From Rhynchopus sp. YZ270_cl-10 (lineage: Eukaryota; Euglenozoa; Diplonemea; Diplonemida; Diplonemidae): 64,000 nt of DNA. The notes under the pieces are model-generated. The model did no database searches. It had not been told where the DNA came from and was given only the letters and a program-made list of their open reading frames with translations. The DNA lies in contig OZ037899.1 in assembly GCA_964035575.1 (NCBI GenBank), forward strand, positions 620,001 to 684,000. Reading direction: 5' to 3'. Shown one piece after another: positions 32,601 to 39,945 of the stretch (its first letter is position 1; the number at the start of each line of letters is the position of its first letter). Both the position numbers and the translations under genes were made by a program.

Positions 32601-34387
32601 TCATGTTCGTCCCGGTGGACAGTGGGGTGTGTGTTTTTGACCCGAGGGTCTTGAGGGTCCGGGTGGACGGTGGTGTTGGGGAAGTTGACCAGGTGGTGTT
32701 GTGAGTCCGGGTGGACAGTATGGTTTGTTTTGACCCGGTGGTCATGTTTGTCCCGGTGGACGGTGGGGTTGGTGGCCTTGACCCTATGGTCTTGAGAGGC
32801 CAGGGGGACGGTAGCGTTGGGGATGTTGACCCGGCGGTCCTGCGTTGTGTAGGGAAAAAAAGGATCGGGAGGTGGGGCTTGGGAGGGAGTTTGGAAGGCG
32901 AAGGGAGAAGGTAGTGGTGGAGTCACTGATCGCTCGAGTCCTTCTTTCCCTGATCGTTCGCTGCCTTGCCACCCTTTTTTCCCTTGCCACCCTTCTGGGA
33001 CGAGTTGGAGTTGGAGAAGTAAGAGTATTGGGTTTGCTGTTTGGGAGGGTAAGGGGAGAAACGGTGTCCCCCATTAGCCGATGAATACTTGGAGGTTTCC
33101 TTGTCCCTCTTGGCCTTCTTGGCGGTCTCACGAGCAACATTTTGGATGCTCTGGACGCCATGAGAGGTCAGAGCGTTGGTTTGCGGTGGCGGGAGGGGGC
33201 TGTACGCTAAGTACTTCTCCTCGAACAGGCCAATGACGCCATCGAGGCCTTCGTTGTCCGTGTAGTTGATGGAGCAGAGTCGTGCCATGAGGGTGTGGAG
33301 CGTGACCAGGCACCGGGTACGAGCTTCTTCATACTGGAGTATGGGGAGGAGGTGCTCGACCGCAGTCAACAAGGCCCGCATCTCGTGTTTTCGCGCCGGA
33401 AAGTTTGCGGTTGGGCAGCGCGGAAGGGACTGATACCCGAAGAAGTCGCGCAGTTCCCTTTTTACGGCTTCCAGCCGGTAAGGGTGGCCAATGTTCTCGA
33501 GCCAAGTGTTGGGTACTTGGGCGTCGAAACCCACAGGGAGTCCGCAAATGGGGAGCGTGTTCTGCATGGCTTGCTGAACATGTTGGGTCTGTTGGGTGAG
33601 TAGGTCCTGTTGGGCCCGAACCAAGGCGTCATTCGACGCAATCAACCGAGCAATGAGTGGTCGGTGATTGGCCGGGAAGGACTCAAGCTGTTGCTCGAGA
33701 CTTGGTTCCGGGTTCTCTTCCTCTGCGGGTGCAGGAGGAAGGACAACCTTGGCCGCCCTCCAAGAACAGACCGGACATCCCACGACGCCATCGACAAAGC
33801 GGGAGCTGTCCTGGGTGCTGGTTTTGACACACTCCGCATGTATATTGCCCTTGCAGCAAGGACAGGTGATAGAATTGTCATGAACATCCTGGCAATGAGC
33901 GAAGACGCAACCTTGGATAGTCTGGAAGGAAGTGAAGTAAGATGATCCGGCGATCAGTTCGGGGATGTTTGGCCAATCGGTGTCTTGGCACCTCAACTCG
34001 CTTCTGGCGGGGAAACGCACTGCCATAATTTTTTGTTTGTGCGTAAAGTGTGTAATAAATATTCTGTGGTGATATTTTCATTACTGCAATACGCTCCCAC
34101 TGACTACCTGGCAGTGAAGAGGAAACCTCTTTAAGGCCAAAAAAAAAAAAAAGACTTTGCTATCTGCAGTTCCTAGCCCTTATGGGCGCCATTTGCTCAT
34201 AGAAGCTACCTCTTTTATTTAGTTCTTTTTAGTGGAGTGATGGGTTCAATACTACACAGCAACACAACAACCTTGCACAACACCTCCTCCACAGCAAGCT
34301 TACAAATCGTCGGGATCAGCCCTGCCGCCGTTGCCACCTTCTGTGCAGTCCCCGTCCGAGTTCGCGCCACCAGCGGTGTGGAGTTAA
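22927..34387 (+). CDS. ABCA-subfamily full transporter, three exons
   Basis: Exons 22927-28930, 29161-29246 and 34295-34387 give 2060 residues, typical for an ABCA protein (lipid transport or flipping is the known role). Order: cytosolic tail, first helix at about 62-85, large extracellular loop to about 375, helices 380-592, NBD1 (Walker A near 697, LSGGQKRKLSVA, LVFLDEPTAGMD), linker, second membrane half (about 1118-1545), a WW-like segment (about 1648-1675), NBD2 (GTNGAGKTTT near 1742, LSGGNRRKLSVA, VVFLDEPSAGMD). Exon 2 encodes ITDYSINETSLERVFMRISE, the conserved ABCA C-terminal motif. Exon 3 starts QAYK, matching QAYN in the paralogue at 42.8 kb. Phases agree (1, then 0). Intron 1 is 230 nt. 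Intron 2 is 5048 nt and holds the antisense retroelement. Confidence 0.88.
29451..29558 (-). repeat. terminal direct repeat, distal (3') side
   Basis: Contains GCGTAAAGTGTGTAATAAAT, ACTGCAATACGCTCCCACTG and GAGGAAACCTCTTTAAGGCC. It is repeated at 34033-34140 in the same orientation, 4582 bp away. Relics of the same sequence lie in IF-3 intron 2. The left edge is uncertain by a few bases. Confidence 0.75.
29810..32926 (-). CDS. retroelement reverse transcriptase and RNase H
   Basis: The open frame spans 1038 codons, but only its 3' half (about 31430 down to 29810) carries recognised domains. RT motifs: SSAFPVPKKDPTKLRFI, then EFDYSAFFFQFPIS with the first catalytic Asp, GYRGAP, and FLVWIDNTILVSS at the YxDD position, where the second Asp is Asn. 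RNase H follows with VVASDASSFAWGI, KELYALTLAVEEAL and VYVDNTAVIHSASSG, supplying the D-E-D set. The 5' half is open while overlapping the recombinase in another frame, and contains a 54-57-nt tandem repeat (HRVK...TVH units). The frame begins with GTG overlapping the gag stop (GTGA), so the true start, or a recoding site, is unresolved. Confidence 0.82.
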   Translation of the reverse strand: MTPPLPSPFAFQTPSQAPPPDPFFPYTTQDRRVNIPNATVPLASQDHRVKATNPTVHRDKHDHRVKTNHTVHPDSQHHLVNFPNTTVHPDPQDPRVKNTHPTVHRDEHDHRVKAANTAVHRDKHDLQVNYTDTSVPQDTRDHRVPSPISTSQEPRVDFSLSTLCPDIPVISSPVPRVSPDTQTGPPVTRRGPTVTEPHPQFPPQGGRFTGQRGVGPASGQLFRRTDKGTSPRHLARNCHGDVAKTQTGEQRHSTLQRSDICPILPCGTQTPPGRVPSSGVRSDERVGQTTKRTRTHSFSPDHHGHSRRRILTTSEGSLPPVLARSQILRPCSPPKQTRGVASSPSPGGRPSGWPDPRTFCGGKDGPQQKRSDTADTGELFHCPHPQNTTIDPPPAHATVACSKPQKIQRLLEGKNGHHVPPQPSQCPDTGCHAGGRVGCPGNRPACAHHHHPHLHPETHLGHCETHGNCDRGPFHLSSAKPPITVQTNPTEISIHRILRSYDYATAWFDKGSGIRLLKSDYAGTIASAPLKPLNIDLLLTDFPHLKSSLQWITRDFLHATTHSSPVQSDTGPGPRNGKLEPLHPQLLGSHFAEPLPRQSFTPCIFSSAFPVPKKDPTKLRFILAANELNRRTKHVPLPPCPLPTYKRIIDTVMAYAYITEFDYSAFFFQFPISPPARNFFAFRCGNRRLRMTRMAMGYRGAPQIAQAVAHTIGNQVCNPLVDFLVWIDNTILVSSSLKHLNEAIVRFRAICAQYDITIGAYSPPATSATILGLEVDLTRKRWRLDSIWVNKVATVRASTILSEPQELRILWRLAGFVIWAWHVRLRKLSSVVGVLRWMSTVASSLPSTDKQAAWKTKFALSPPDAVHFSAAFSDIAANVWCVWQSPPRDHLVVASDASSFAWGITSSVSFSHGPFPPHLIDAHIFMKELYALTLAVEEALPPQTPPRTLTVYVDNTAVIHSASSGYSLNEPAHTLITRIWDRVHLSSSDLTLIYVPSAMNPADRPSRLHGSGHHLPLTATDRDMFLAMLALNKEKSFS
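31432..32745 (-). CDS. retroelement tyrosine recombinase
   Basis: Open for 437 codons on the minus strand in a different frame from the RT. The N-terminal 120 residues are a Thr/Ser-rich tandem repeat. From about residue 130 an alpha-helical core-binding region is followed by the catalytic domain: the first Arg in YSLGARFCDLVLL, the HxxR box in SHLNRHSALTQAA, then IGRHAHITTTRTYI with the second His and the nucleophilic Tyr. These are the R-H-R-H-Y residues expected of a tyrosine recombinase that would integrate the element's DNA copy. The start codon is not certain. Confidence 0.78.
   Translation of the reverse strand: MTTGSKQTILSTRTHNTTWSTSPTPPSTRTLKTLGSKTHTPLSTGTNMTTGSKQQTLQSTGTNMTSRSTTQTLPSPRTHETTGFPHLFQPHKNPESTSRSPPSAPIFPLYPHLSQEYHRIRKQDHLSREEVQPLLNRTLSFLHKGVGSQDSVESVLRRASCFAERIRELRPDISPETATAMWLKRKLENNDIQPSSAVTYAQSFRVGHKPLLDAFRQAASGQMNEWDRLQSVRERTPSLQTIMDTVGDASSPHQKALYLQYSLGARFCDLVLLQNKHVVWHHPHRLAVGPPAGRIHVHFVGGKTDRNKKGQTLQIPENSFTAHILKTLQSTLLQPTQPLLALNLKKYNAFLKEKMGITSHLNRHSALTQAATLVDESAAQAIGRHAHITTTRTYIPRHTWDTVKHTETATAALSTFLQQNHPSQCKPTPQKFPSTGY
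32923..34026 (-). CDS. retroelement gag-like protein with Cys/His finger
   Basis: 367 residues, first ATG 7 nt inside the terminal repeat. The N-terminus has a PHD/RING-like cluster (CVFAHC, CPCCKGNIHAEC, GCPVC) at about residues 40-105. A helical, Gln-rich middle (QQDLLTQQTQHVQQAMQ) fits a multimerisation region. The C-terminus is basic and Gly/Lys-rich (SSQKGGKGKKGGKAANDQGK), fitting nucleic-acid binding. It ends at a TGA that overlaps the start of the RT frame. The gag assignment is by position and composition. Confidence 0.65.
   Translation of the reverse strand: MAVRFPARSELRCQDTDWPNIPELIAGSSYFTSFQTIQGCVFAHCQDVHDNSITCPCCKGNIHAECVKTSTQDSSRFVDGVVGCPVCSWRAAKVVLPPAPAEEENPEPSLEQQLESFPANHRPLIARLIASNDALVRAQQDLLTQQTQHVQQAMQNTLPICGLPVGFDAQVPNTWLENIGHPYRLEAVKRELRDFFGYQSLPRCPTANFPARKHEMRALLTAVEHLLPILQYEEARTRCLVTLHTLMARLCSINYTDNEGLDGVIGLFEEKYLAYSPLPPPQTNALTSHGVQSIQNVARETAKKAKRDKETSKYSSANGGHRFSPYPPKQQTQYSYFSNSNSSQKGGKGKKGGKAANDQGKKDSSDQ
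34033..34140 (-). repeat. terminal direct repeat, proximal (5') side
   Basis: Second copy of the 108-bp repeat, just outside the gag start codon. After it come a poly-A run and, 154 bp further, the splice acceptor of ABCA exon 3 at 34294. Confidence 0.75.
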
Positions 34388-36380
34388 GGAAAGAGCGATG
34401 TCATCTTATCACCGCACGTTCTGGTATTTTGAGGTCAACATTTTGTGTTGCGCTATTCGCGTTTGATTCGGTAAAAAATAAAAAAAGCAATCTGAAAAAA
34501 AATAAGGGGTCGATACACCGTGTTTTCGATTACATGAGATCGCAGTTTTTGTATATTTTTACACCTTTTTTTTGGATTGTTTCAGTGTGGGGTGTGGTTT
34601 TATGTGTGCACGAGAGACGGCATTTATCTTTTCAAAATTTCGTTTTTTTTTTATTTATTTCTTTTTTTCTTTCCTCCTTTTTTTTCTGTTTTCTGCTCCC
34701 CTCCCCTCCCCTCCCCCTTGGCTTTTCTCAAAAGCTTTCTCCCCTAAAAGTAAACGCTGGCATCGTCTTACCCCCTGACACACGGCAACTTCCGCAGGCT
34801 AACTTCATATCCTTTTAAACACATCTTACTTCAGTGCGGATCTGCCGTGTACTTCATAAAAGTGTGCAGAGGGTGCACCTGTCTTTCTTAGTTTTTTTTT
34901 TCTGATTCGTTTCCGAACCATCTCCCGAAAGAAACATTTAAAGTGGAGATTTGCACAAAAAACTGTGGCAAACACAACCAGAGGCAACTACACTACTCCA
35001 ACAATTTATCAAACAAAAAAATATATATTCTCTTTCTATTCATCTGAGGTTAAGGGTGGTTATATGTGTTTTTCTTATTCGTTTTATGTTGCCCAGAAAG
35101 ACGAAGGACTTATGATGCATATTCCATAGGTGGAATAGGGCGATTCATTTTATTTTGGACCATTCACGTCCCATCCTTTGCTTGAGCTCGACTGAGATGC
35201 GTTTTAGCACGTTTCAACTCTGTTATTTTATTTTTTTTTGAGCAGACAACACCACAGTAGTTGTCAAAAAAAAAAAAAGTAAAATGTAAGCTGAAAGGAA
35301 CGGAGCTCTTTCGGATCGAATTGATTGGAATCGTGTTGTGTAATTCGAAAATAAATACTGCTTCGTTTTTTTAAAGGTGGCTAAGCACGAGAGGCTTAGG
35401 GTCGTCTTATAAACATTTCTTTTTTTTTTCTTGAATGGATGTGCCCAGATGAAATCATTTTGAGTAGAAAAGCTCGAGAAATGAAAGTTTTATTAGGTAC
35501 ACTGTCACGAGAGGGCTTTTCACTTGTATTTCAAGTCATTTTATCTTTTTTTTTTTTTGAGATCGGTGTGCACGAGAGTCGAATCTCATCTCATCTCTCA
35601 AGGCCCCCTTCCCCCTTCCCCCCCTTTACGACGTGGTCCAGAGACACCTGACAAGTGAAATGACATGTAAATCACTTGTCCAGACAAGTGACCACTTGTC
35701 GTCAATTTCACTGGTCATTTCTTGTCACCATGACAAGTGAAAAAATTGGTCCTGAACCACGTCGTGTTGCAAAGGCTTGGCCCGTATTTGATGCGACAGC
35801 GTTCCCAACTTTACCTACCGGAAAAGTGGATCAAGTAAAAGTATGGCTCTTCTCACGTATTCCCCACCTGATTTTCCCTGAAATTTGGCGGGGTTTAGAG
35901 GTGTGTAGTGGTGTGTAGTGGTATTCAAAACCCTCCCAAACTCCACTAAACTCCACCAACATTTCAAAGACAAAATCAGGTGCATTTGCGTATTGCGTAT
36001 TCGACAGTACGCATCACGTGTTCTACCCAAAGGAACATATTCAACTCCCCTCATCTGACCGCCTTTTCCCCCCCACCCCCCTTTCTCTCTCGCGCCCCTC
36101 GGCGTTTTGGGATTTTTTATAGGTACAGGTCTGCAACGAGAAGTTCAGATTCATTTTACCAACTTTTCCACAAGATGTGTACACGAGAAGCACACATCTT
36201 ACAATTTGTTCGTTTTTTTCCCCCTCTTTTCCCCCTCTTTCCAACCCCAGAGGACGGCTTCCTTTTCCGACGCAATAAAGGGCGAGGGTTGTCAAACCCC
36301 TTTCTTGAAAGTTGAAAGATGTGTATGCATGAGACTCATTCCAAATGGGTCGTTTTGGGAGTGAGTCGCGTAGACGTCTT
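34388..36380 (+). other. gene-free region rich in GAGA-loop hairpins
   Basis: No gene supported. Hairpin repeats in + orientation: GTGTGCACGAGAGAC near 34605; CTAAGC/GCTTAG at 35381-35399; GGTACACTGTCACGAGAGGG near 35495; GTGTGCACGAGAGTC near 35566; CTGCAACGAGAAGTTCAG near 36131; a 9-bp stem AAGATGTGT (36172-36180) pairing with ACACATCTT (36192-36200) around ACACGAGAAGC. A foldback of ACAAGTG/CACTTGT words lies at 35648-35745. A MITE of the CCACCTG family lies at about 35873-35983. Confidence 0.55.
35873..35983. mobile_element. third MITE copy, CCACCTG family
   Basis: Starts CCACCTGATTTTCCCTGAAA and ends TTTCAAAGACAAAATCAGGT, with inverted GGGTTTAGAGG and CCACTAAACTCCACC inside. A GTGTGTAGTG duplication sits in the centre. 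No exact target duplication is visible. Confidence 0.6.
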
Positions 36381-38093
36381 TCAAAAAAAAAAAAACACGG
36401 GTCGGGAAAGATCTTTTTTTTTTTTTTTTTTTTCGAGAAAAAAAATCCTCTTCTCCCCATGGCTCTCGCCGGGGGGTGATCGGGTTTTAAATCACCCAAA
36501 AACACGGGTCAGGAAAGATCTTTTGTCTTTTTTTGTCTTTTTTCGAGAATCTCGGGAGAAAAAAAAAAAAAATCAAGATTTTCAGGATTTTTGTCTTTTT
36601 TTTTCAGGATCTCTCGAGATCTTTGAGATCTTTGAAAAATCCTGAAAAAAAAAGGAAAAAAAAGGAAAAAAAGAGAAAAAAAGATGAAAAAGATCTTGAA
36701 AATCTTTTTTTTCTCAAAAAAAAGATAAAAAAGATTTTTGGGATTTTGAAAAATCTTTTTGGGAAAAAAAAAAAAAAAGATTTTGAAAATCTTTTTTTTT
36801 TTTTTCAAAGATTTCTCAAGATCTCGAGATTTTTCATGAAATTTCATGGATTTTTCCAGGATTTTTCAGGATTTTTTCAGGATTTTCCCAGGATTTTCAA
36901 ATCTTTTCTCTTTTTTTTTTTCTCCCAAAAATCTTTTTTTTTTTTTTTTTTTCGGGAGAAGAGGATTTTTTTTCTCGAAAAAAAAAAAAAAAAAAAAGAT
37001 CTTTCCCGACCCGTGCAAAAAAAAATTTTTCAAAAAAAAGAGGGGTGATCCGGGTTTCGGATCACCCCTCCAAAAAAAAAAAACACGGGTCGGGAAAGAT
37101 CTTTTGTCTTTTTTTGTCTTTTTTCGAGAATCTCGGGAGAAAAAAAAAAAAAATCAAGATTTTCAGGATTTTTGTCTTTTTTTTTCAGGATCTCTCGAGA
37201 TCTTTGAGATCTTTGAAAAATCCTGAAAAAAAAAGGAAAAAAAGAGAAAAAAAGATGAAAAAGATCTGAAAATCTTTTTTTTCTCAAAAAAAAGATAAAA
37301 AAGATTTTTGGGATTTTGAAAAATCTTTTTGGGAAAAAAAAAAAAAAAGATTTTGAAAATCTTTTTTTTTTTTTTCAAAGATTTCTCAAGATCTCGAGAT
37401 TTTTCATGAAATTTCATGGATTTTTCCAGGATTTTTCAGGATTTTTTCAGGATTTTCCCAGGATTTTCAAATCTTTTCTCTTTTTTTTTTTCTCCCAAAA
37501 ATCTTTTTTTTTTTTTTTTTTCGGGAGAAGAGGATTTTTTTTCTCGAAAAAAAAAAACACGGGTCGGGAAAGATCTTTTTTTTTTTTTTTTTTTTCGAGA
37601 AAAAAAATCCTCTTCTCCCGAAAAAAAAAAAAAAAAAAAGATTTTTGGGAGAAAAAAAAAAAGAGAAAAGATTTGAAAATCCTGGGAAAATCCTGAAAAA
37701 ATCCTGAAAAATCCTGGAAAAATCCATGAAATTTCATGAAAAATCTCGAGATCTTGAGAAATCTTTGAAAAAAAAAAAAAAGATTTTCAAAATCTTTTTT
37801 TTTTTTTTTCCCAAAAAGATTTTTCAAAATCCCAAAAATCTTTTTTATCTTTTTTTTGAGAAAAAAAAGATTTTCAAGATCTTTTTCATCTTTTTTTCTC
37901 TTTTTTTCCTTTTTTTTTCAGGATTTTTCAAAGATCTCAAAGATCTCGAGAGATCCTGAAAAAAAAAGACAAAAATCCTGAAAATCTTGATTTTTTTTTT
38001 TTTTCTCCCGAGATTCTCGAAAAAAGACAAAAAAAGACAAAAGATCTTTCCCGACCCGTGAAAAAAAAAAAAAAAGATCTTTCCCGACCCGTG

Positions 38094-38124
<31 letters not shown>

Positions 38125-38880
38125 GGTTGAACCACGGGAGTACCATGGGGAACTGGGTTGCTGACCGCATCATCCAGTCTGTACCTCAATTTTTTTTTGC
38201 CTGCGGCGCCATTTTTCCTTTTTTGCTCCGCAAAAAAGGTTTCGTTGAGTGAGTATGTGATGTAAAAACTACCGTACCTTAAATTTTTTTTCGCCTGCGG
38301 CGCCATTTTGTATTATTTTTTTTTGCTTCGCAAAAAAAAAAAAGCACAGACATACAGTTCCCAATGTCCCTGGTCAGCAGTGCTGAAAAATTTTTTGAGC
38401 ATAAAAACAAGCTGACCCCAAACGAGGGGAGAAAGCGCCTCGCCTCCCTGCACTGGCAGGGACTGGCAGGGAGTCGCGCGCGCGACCGCTTTTACGGGGG
38501 GAAAGCTCGGGAACCCCAAATCACCCCCCATTTTGGCCAAAAGGGGTGATTGGCGAGAGCCCTGCTTCTCCCGAAAAAAAAAAAAAAAAAAGATTTTTGG
38601 GAGAAAAAAAAAAAAGAGAAAAGATTTGAAAATCCTGGGAAAATCCTGAAAAAATCCTGAAAAATCCTGGAAAAATCCATGAAATTTCATGAAAAATCTC
38701 GAGATCTTGAGAAATCTTTGAAAAAAAAAAAAAAAGATTTTCAAAATCTTTTTTTTTTTTTTTCCCAAAAAGATTTTTCAAAATCCCAAAAATCTTTTTT
38801 ATCTTTTTTTTGAGAAAAAAAAGATTTTCAAGATCTTTTTCATCTTTTTTTCTCTTTTTTTCCTTTTTTTTGGTGTGGCT
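36380..38880. repeat. nested A/T-rich inverted and direct repeats
   Basis: Built almost wholly from blocks such as ACGGGTCGGGAAAGATCTTT, GGATTTTTCAGGATTTT and long A or T runs. Forward blocks at 36390-37020 and 37080-37545 are followed by inverted ones at 37560-38090 and 38570-38870, giving foldback arms of several hundred bases. A related block lies at 39955-40110. 38190-38340 holds the GCCTGCGGCGCC plus TTTTGCTCCGCAAAAAA repeat. Long Lys/Phe-rich open frames here come from the homopolymers and are not genes. Confidence 0.8.
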
Positions 38881-38884
38881 GTAT

Positions 38885-39945
38885 AGGGCTAGGGTGTATA
38901 CCCTAGAAGGACCCAAGAAGTACCCAATTTACCCCTAATTTTAAGGGGGGTGCAAAAAATTTTAAGGGGGGTGCAAAAATTATTTTGTGTATTTTTTTTT
39001 GGTGGTTTTTTGTGGCCAGAAATTTTCCCCCAGAAATTTTTACCCCAAAAAATCAAAAAAATGAAAAAAATATTTCAGTGCTCCGGAGCCTCTCCGTGCT
39101 GTGATGGGGTCACTTTGCGCTCAGAACTGAGTATTTTTGACCTAAAATGCATGTATCAGTTTTTACAGGCCATTTTCAGGTTTTGTGTGTAATTTATGGT
39201 CAGTACTTGACCACTGAGGGTAAAGTGCAAAGTAAACGTGGGGGCAGTTTGCATAGCTGCGAACTTTGCTGCGCGTTGTGACCCCCCACAATTTGACGGT
39301 CGGAGCTCGTAGAACCCAACGAGGAAAAGTAGCGTACCGTGCGCCTGCGGCGCAAGCTTTGCAACCCACCCCACCCATGACATAGTTTGGCTGCAGCAAC
39401 CTGAACACCTGGTAGTGGTCGTCGCAGGCCACTGTCGTCTCGGACCCCCCCATATTCGACCATCATCCCACGATTTCCCAAAAACCCAAAAGTTAGCGTC
39501 AGGCCTGGTCATGACAGGTAAAATGCACTCGGGGACTGGTGGGCACTAGGTACTGGGTGGGTACTGGGTACTGGGTACTGGGTACTGGGTACTGGGTACT
39601 GGGTACTGGGTACTGGGTACTGGGTACTGGGTACTGGGTACTGGGTACTGGGTACTGGGTACTGGGTACTGGGTACTGGGTACTGGGTACTGGGTACTGG
39701 GTACTGGGTACTGGGTACTGGGTACTGGGTACTGGGTGCCAACCCCGGATTTTGAGAAAATTTCCACCACCGAACACGTGGGGCTCTCGGATGTACCAAC
39801 TTTTTGCGAAAACAAGGCTACTAACCACAGGGAAAGCTCGGGAAAAAGATCACGTTTTCCTTAAGGAAGTGCCCTAAGGAAAATCACTATACCCTAGAAG
39901 GACCCAAGAAGTACCCAATTTACACCTAATTTTTAGGAAAATCAC
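38885..39945 (+). repeat. 1-kb segment between direct repeats, with minisatellite
   Basis: TATACCCTAGAAGGACCCAA with the following AGAAGTACCCAATTTA occurs at about 38899 and again at about 39889 in the same orientation. Between them lie a repeat related to 4735-4790 and 58885-58940 (GCCTGACGCTAA on the minus strand, about 39465-39512), a GCGCCTGCGGCGC repeat (39340-39358) and the minisatellite at 39549. No gene is supported. Confidence 0.5.
39549..39737 (+). repeat. TACTGGG minisatellite, 7-bp unit
   Basis: About 27 perfect units of TACTGGG. A second array of the same unit lies at 52117-52258. Long open frames across it (repeating V-P-S-T-Q-Y-P) are artefacts. Confidence 0.95.

Larger units (their letters stand above)
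29451..34140 (-). mobile_element. YR retroelement (DIRS/VIPER-like) within the ABCA intron
   Basis: About 4.7 kb in antisense orientation inside the last intron of the ABCA gene, between flanking direct repeats of about 108 bp (29451-29558 and 34033-34140). Reading from 34026 down, the order is a gag-like protein with Cys/His fingers, a tyrosine recombinase, then reverse transcriptase and RNase H. YR upstream of RT is the order I know from VIPER-type elements, whereas DIRS1 and Ngaro place it downstream. There is no integrase or protease. The reading frames are long and undamaged, and the flanking repeats look identical, so the insertion appears young. Confidence 0.85.

Noticed and set aside
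30158-33945. Plus-strand open frames across the retroelement
   Set aside because: They are shadows of the minus-strand gag, YR and RT genes, which carry the recognisable motifs.
35375-35420. Pol III A and B boxes in the GAGA-loop hairpin repeat
   Set aside because: TGGCTAAGCAC and GGTTCATC resemble the boxes loosely, but their spacing is far too short and the B box is imperfect.
36509-38916. Many Lys/Phe-rich open frames on both strands
   Set aside because: They come from poly-A and poly-T foldback repeats; there is no codon bias, start context or domain.
39499-39828. Open frames with repeating VPSTQYP
   Set aside because: They cross a 7-bp minisatellite that is open in every frame.
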